The notes below the pieces were generated by a model. It saw only the letters and a list, made by a program, of their open reading frames with translations. It was not told where the DNA came from and made no database searches. Both the position numbers and the translations under genes were made by a program. Source: Fragilaria crotonensis (Eukaryota; Bacillariophyta; Fragilariophyceae; Fragilariales; Fragilariaceae). Taken from it: DNA of 64,000 bases. The stretch spans positions 1-64,000 of the forward strand of contig JAKSYS010000281.1 in NCBI GenBank assembly GCA_022925895.1, written 5' to 3'. Shown here one piece after another: positions 61,924 to 64,000 of this stretch (its first letter is position 1; every line of letters starts with the position of its first letter).

Positions 61924-62633
61924 GGCAGCTGCCCTTCTTCACCGGCGATTCGTATTCCAACGATAAGCTCCCGGGCGGGCCGTGTCGCCAGCTGCGAAAT
62001 ATTTATTCGACATCAAAAGTTTCGAAATCGTCAGGGACATTCGGAGACGCAACTCTGCCTGCGAATGTCGTATGTTCATATGAAATAATAAACCTAGCTA
62101 GATTTGAAGGATGTCCCAGATGTCGTTTGTCACGTGCAATGGTTTTCTTTCCCGAATTCGGACATCCGACATGTAGTGATGCTCGCCGTCGGAATTTCCG
62201 ACTACAACAGGCACTCTAATCCCGTCAAAATACGACGCTACTACCGGTAGCCACAGTAGCGTAGCGAAAGGCACATTTTGAGCACCAACAGATAACCTAT
62301 TTCCCACTATAATAACATAGCAACAGATCATAACGTCTTCTCCAATCTCTTGGTTGAATCCAGAAAATTCACGGTAGTACTGGAGTACTAGGTAGCTAAT
62401 CTCGACGTGTTCTGAAATTTAGCTATCTTCACTTCATAGTTCGCGCGATCCACGTGCCATCAAAACAGCATACGCTCACATTAAAATCTACTGGAAGGTC
62501 CGGCCAAAACAAGTTCTAGCCGTTAAGCTGCGTTACCGGAGTAATTTCCACGAACGCTGGCTTCCAATAACGTCTGTTGCGATATTTGTAGCTGGAACGG
62601 TTGATCCAAACGAGCCGGCAAGGTATTCTTATG
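61924..62633. other. Intergenic, no gene seen
   Basis: Short ORFs only, no domain. Nothing structured was noticed apart from scattered CGAAAT/TTCG words. Confidence 0.45.
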
Positions 62634-62751
62634 CTAAGTGGAATTCCACTTACGGTAAGTGGAATTCCACTTAACGTAAGTGAAATTCCACTTACGGTAA
62701 GTGAAATTCCACTTACCGTAAGTGGAATTCCACTGACCGTAAGTGAAATTT
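62634..62751. repeat. Tandem array of 21-bp palindromes, about 5.5 units
   Basis: Units follow GTAAGTGGAATTCCACTTAC plus one base. Each unit is itself a palindrome, so the array can fold into serial hairpins. The conceptual translation is a meaningless TVSGIPL repeat. Confidence 0.85.
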
Positions 62752-62815
62752 CATTTTCTAGAAATGTCTTCATACTGATCTGCGTAGGCGTCACGTGTCT
62801 CTTTCGGATTGTGAG

Positions 62816-62873
62816 CAAGTGAAATTCCACTTACGGTAAGTGGAATTTCACTTATGGTAAGTGGAATTTCACT
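62816..62873. repeat. Second array of the same 21-bp palindrome, about 2.7 units
   Basis: Same unit as the array 65 bp to the left, with GGAATTTCAC variants. Together the two may be ends of a small unclassified element. Confidence 0.75.
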
Positions 62874-63026
62874 GATTAGGATCCACATGATATGCGCGCC
62901 GGCCTCGCTTTTTTCTGTTGAAAACGACACAGCGTGGGAACGATACTCTTACTATGATGTGTCACGTGTTCTCGGATTTTCCACGATTCCGACGGTGCGA
63001 CCGGACCTTCCTGTAGACCTACTGGG

Positions 63027-63184
63027 TCCGATTATGTTTCACCAATTTGACGTCAGCGCCCACGTCACAGTACTGATGTCTTCACGTTCAACGGTATGAC
63101 ATACAGTACTACACTAAGACAGTAACATACTGAGAGCATCCTGATTGGTACGCGCTAACGTCAAATTGGTGAAACCTAATCGGA
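63027..63184. mobile_element. 158-bp MITE related to the pair flanking the YR element
   Basis: Termini TCCGATTATGTTTCACCAAT and the complement of the right end match except for one base, continuing through TTGACGT. About 45 bp of the interior (AAGACAGTAACATACTGAGA and following) resemble the interior of the MITE at 39697-39855, although the inner part of the termini differs. Confidence 0.75.
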
Positions 63185-63647
63185 TCTGCCTCCGAGAATG
63201 CAATGGACGGAATTCGCCGCCCAAAAGTTCCGCGCTTGTGATACATTCTATTTTTTTAGATTTTGGATAGGCTGAAAATGCATGCATTTGTATCAGGCGA
63301 TGGAATGCCGTAAATCTGATCCGTCAGAAAGATTCATCATGTCTGTTGAAATACTTCGTGCCTGCGCAGAATCATGTGTCACGTTGCACGTTTGAGCCCG
63401 AAGTGCATTCACAGTCAACACGCTCCGCAACATGTGTCAGGCCACAGCGGATGGATGTGCACCCAATATTCAGCATACGCCAGCGTACGCAATATTGAAA
63501 GGTCCAGTCCTCGAGACCGAGATGATGAACGGCTCCACGATTGGTCACGTCGGCAGATCGGTAGTAGATGAAGATCCGTTTCACCTCATTTCACAAAACA
63601 GCAAAACTAATCAAGAGAAACAGTCATCATCATCACCAACAACTATC
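63185..63647. other. Upstream region of the right-edge membrane-protein gene
   Basis: 463 bp, no gene recognised. The start codon is preceded by CACCAACAACTATC. Confidence 0.45.
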
Positions 63648-64000
63648 ATGTTCGCAAGCTCCACTGACGACTCGCACGACCACCATGAGGAGCAGCCTAT
63701 CATGCTCTGCACTGGCGTGCTTGTCACCACTCCACCACATGCCACAACAGCTACTGTGAATTTAAGCGAATTTCGCAACGTTGCGTCTGCCTTTGGTTTC
63801 ATGTTGGGTCTCCTTTCCATGGCTGCTGACATGGGTATATATGCGGCTGTCCGAGGAGTTGAGGGAGGACTCTCTGTTCAGTTGATATTGACCATTATGG
63901 CCATTTGGTCTATCGTGATTTCGATTGCCACGTGGTTGATTTATTGCTTGGTTCGAAGAATGGTTGGATTGGTCTCGAAACGAAATGCTGACGTGTTGCG
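63648..64000 (+). CDS. Membrane protein, 5' part only (runs off the window)
   Basis: The ATG at 63648 opens 117 codons with no stop before the window edge. The first ~45 residues are polar (HDHHEEQ, then Thr-rich). Two hydrophobic segments follow: VASAFGFMLGLLSMAADMGIYAAV and VQLILTIMAIWSIVISIATWLIYCLV, the second ending in a basic RR. The pattern suggests a small multi-pass membrane protein, of a type common in diatoms without known function. No family assigned. No intron is evident in the visible part. Confidence 0.65.
   Translation, partial: MFASSTDDSHDHHEEQPIMLCTGVLVTTPPHATTATVNLSEFRNVASAFGFMLGLLSMAADMGIYAAVRGVEGGLSVQLILTIMAIWSIVISIATWLIYCLVRRMVGLVSKRNADVL

Noticed and set aside
62516-62830. 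Protein with TVSGIPL repeats
   Set aside because: The repeats are the translation of the 21-bp palindromic array, open on both strands; no independent sign of coding.
62634-62873. CRISPR array
   Set aside because: Units follow each other without spacers and are themselves palindromes; the host is a eukaryote.

Overview
The window is nuclear DNA of a eukaryote, most likely a pennate diatom or a close stramenopile relative. This is inferred from short GT-AG introns, single-exon genes standing alone, and the style of the transposon proteins: a Harbinger transposase with a convergent accessory ORF, a non-LTR element whose RT carries a GTGQGSGASP core, and tyrosine-recombinase (YR) retroelements. 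About two thirds of the window is mobile DNA.

Layout. 1-5183: the 3' part of a GC-rich, frameshifted YR retroelement ending in split direct repeats (B1-A2-B2). 5184-9239: no gene. 9240-10607 (-): an orphan multi-pass membrane protein. 13164-25348: a PIF/Harbinger element with 20-bp perfect terminal inverted repeats and a TTA target duplication; its accessory gene is cut in two by a 7.9-kb non-LTR retrotransposon (15888-23790, minus strand) flanked by a 17-bp duplication. 26011-27399 (+): a C2-domain protein. 27743-29847: three short inverted-repeat elements. 29851-39679: an apparently young YR retroelement with intact gag, pol and recombinase ORFs and identical split repeats (A1...B1-A2-spacer-B2). 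Its gag and pol lie in one frame separated by one UGA with a GC hairpin just downstream. A ~160-bp MITE lies on each side in opposite orientation.

40293-55487 is the host gene island: a five-exon ABCG transporter with a 27-nt microexon, ribosomal protein eS10 (-), ubiquitin-activating enzyme E1 (two exons), a TPR-like protein, a NUDT15-like Nudix hydrolase (-), a GT31-like glycosyltransferase (-), a NAA10-like N-acetyltransferase and one small hypothetical gene (-). These look like ordinary unlinked eukaryotic genes rather than a cluster.

55599-61915 is a degraded hAT-type element (CAGGG termini, 8-bp duplication ACTGCAAT). It contains a possible second hAT boundary pair, a LINE relic and a 2.5-kb satellite built from 376-bp dimers of ~188-bp monomers. 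The right end holds palindromic 21-bp arrays, another MITE and the 5' part of a membrane-protein gene that runs off the window.

The strongest candidates for something undescribed are the gag-UGA-pol arrangement with its hairpin and upstream G9 frameshift tract (30423-30431 and 32708-32745), and the hAT element carrying a dimeric satellite. All homology statements are from reading translations by eye; no database search was run.
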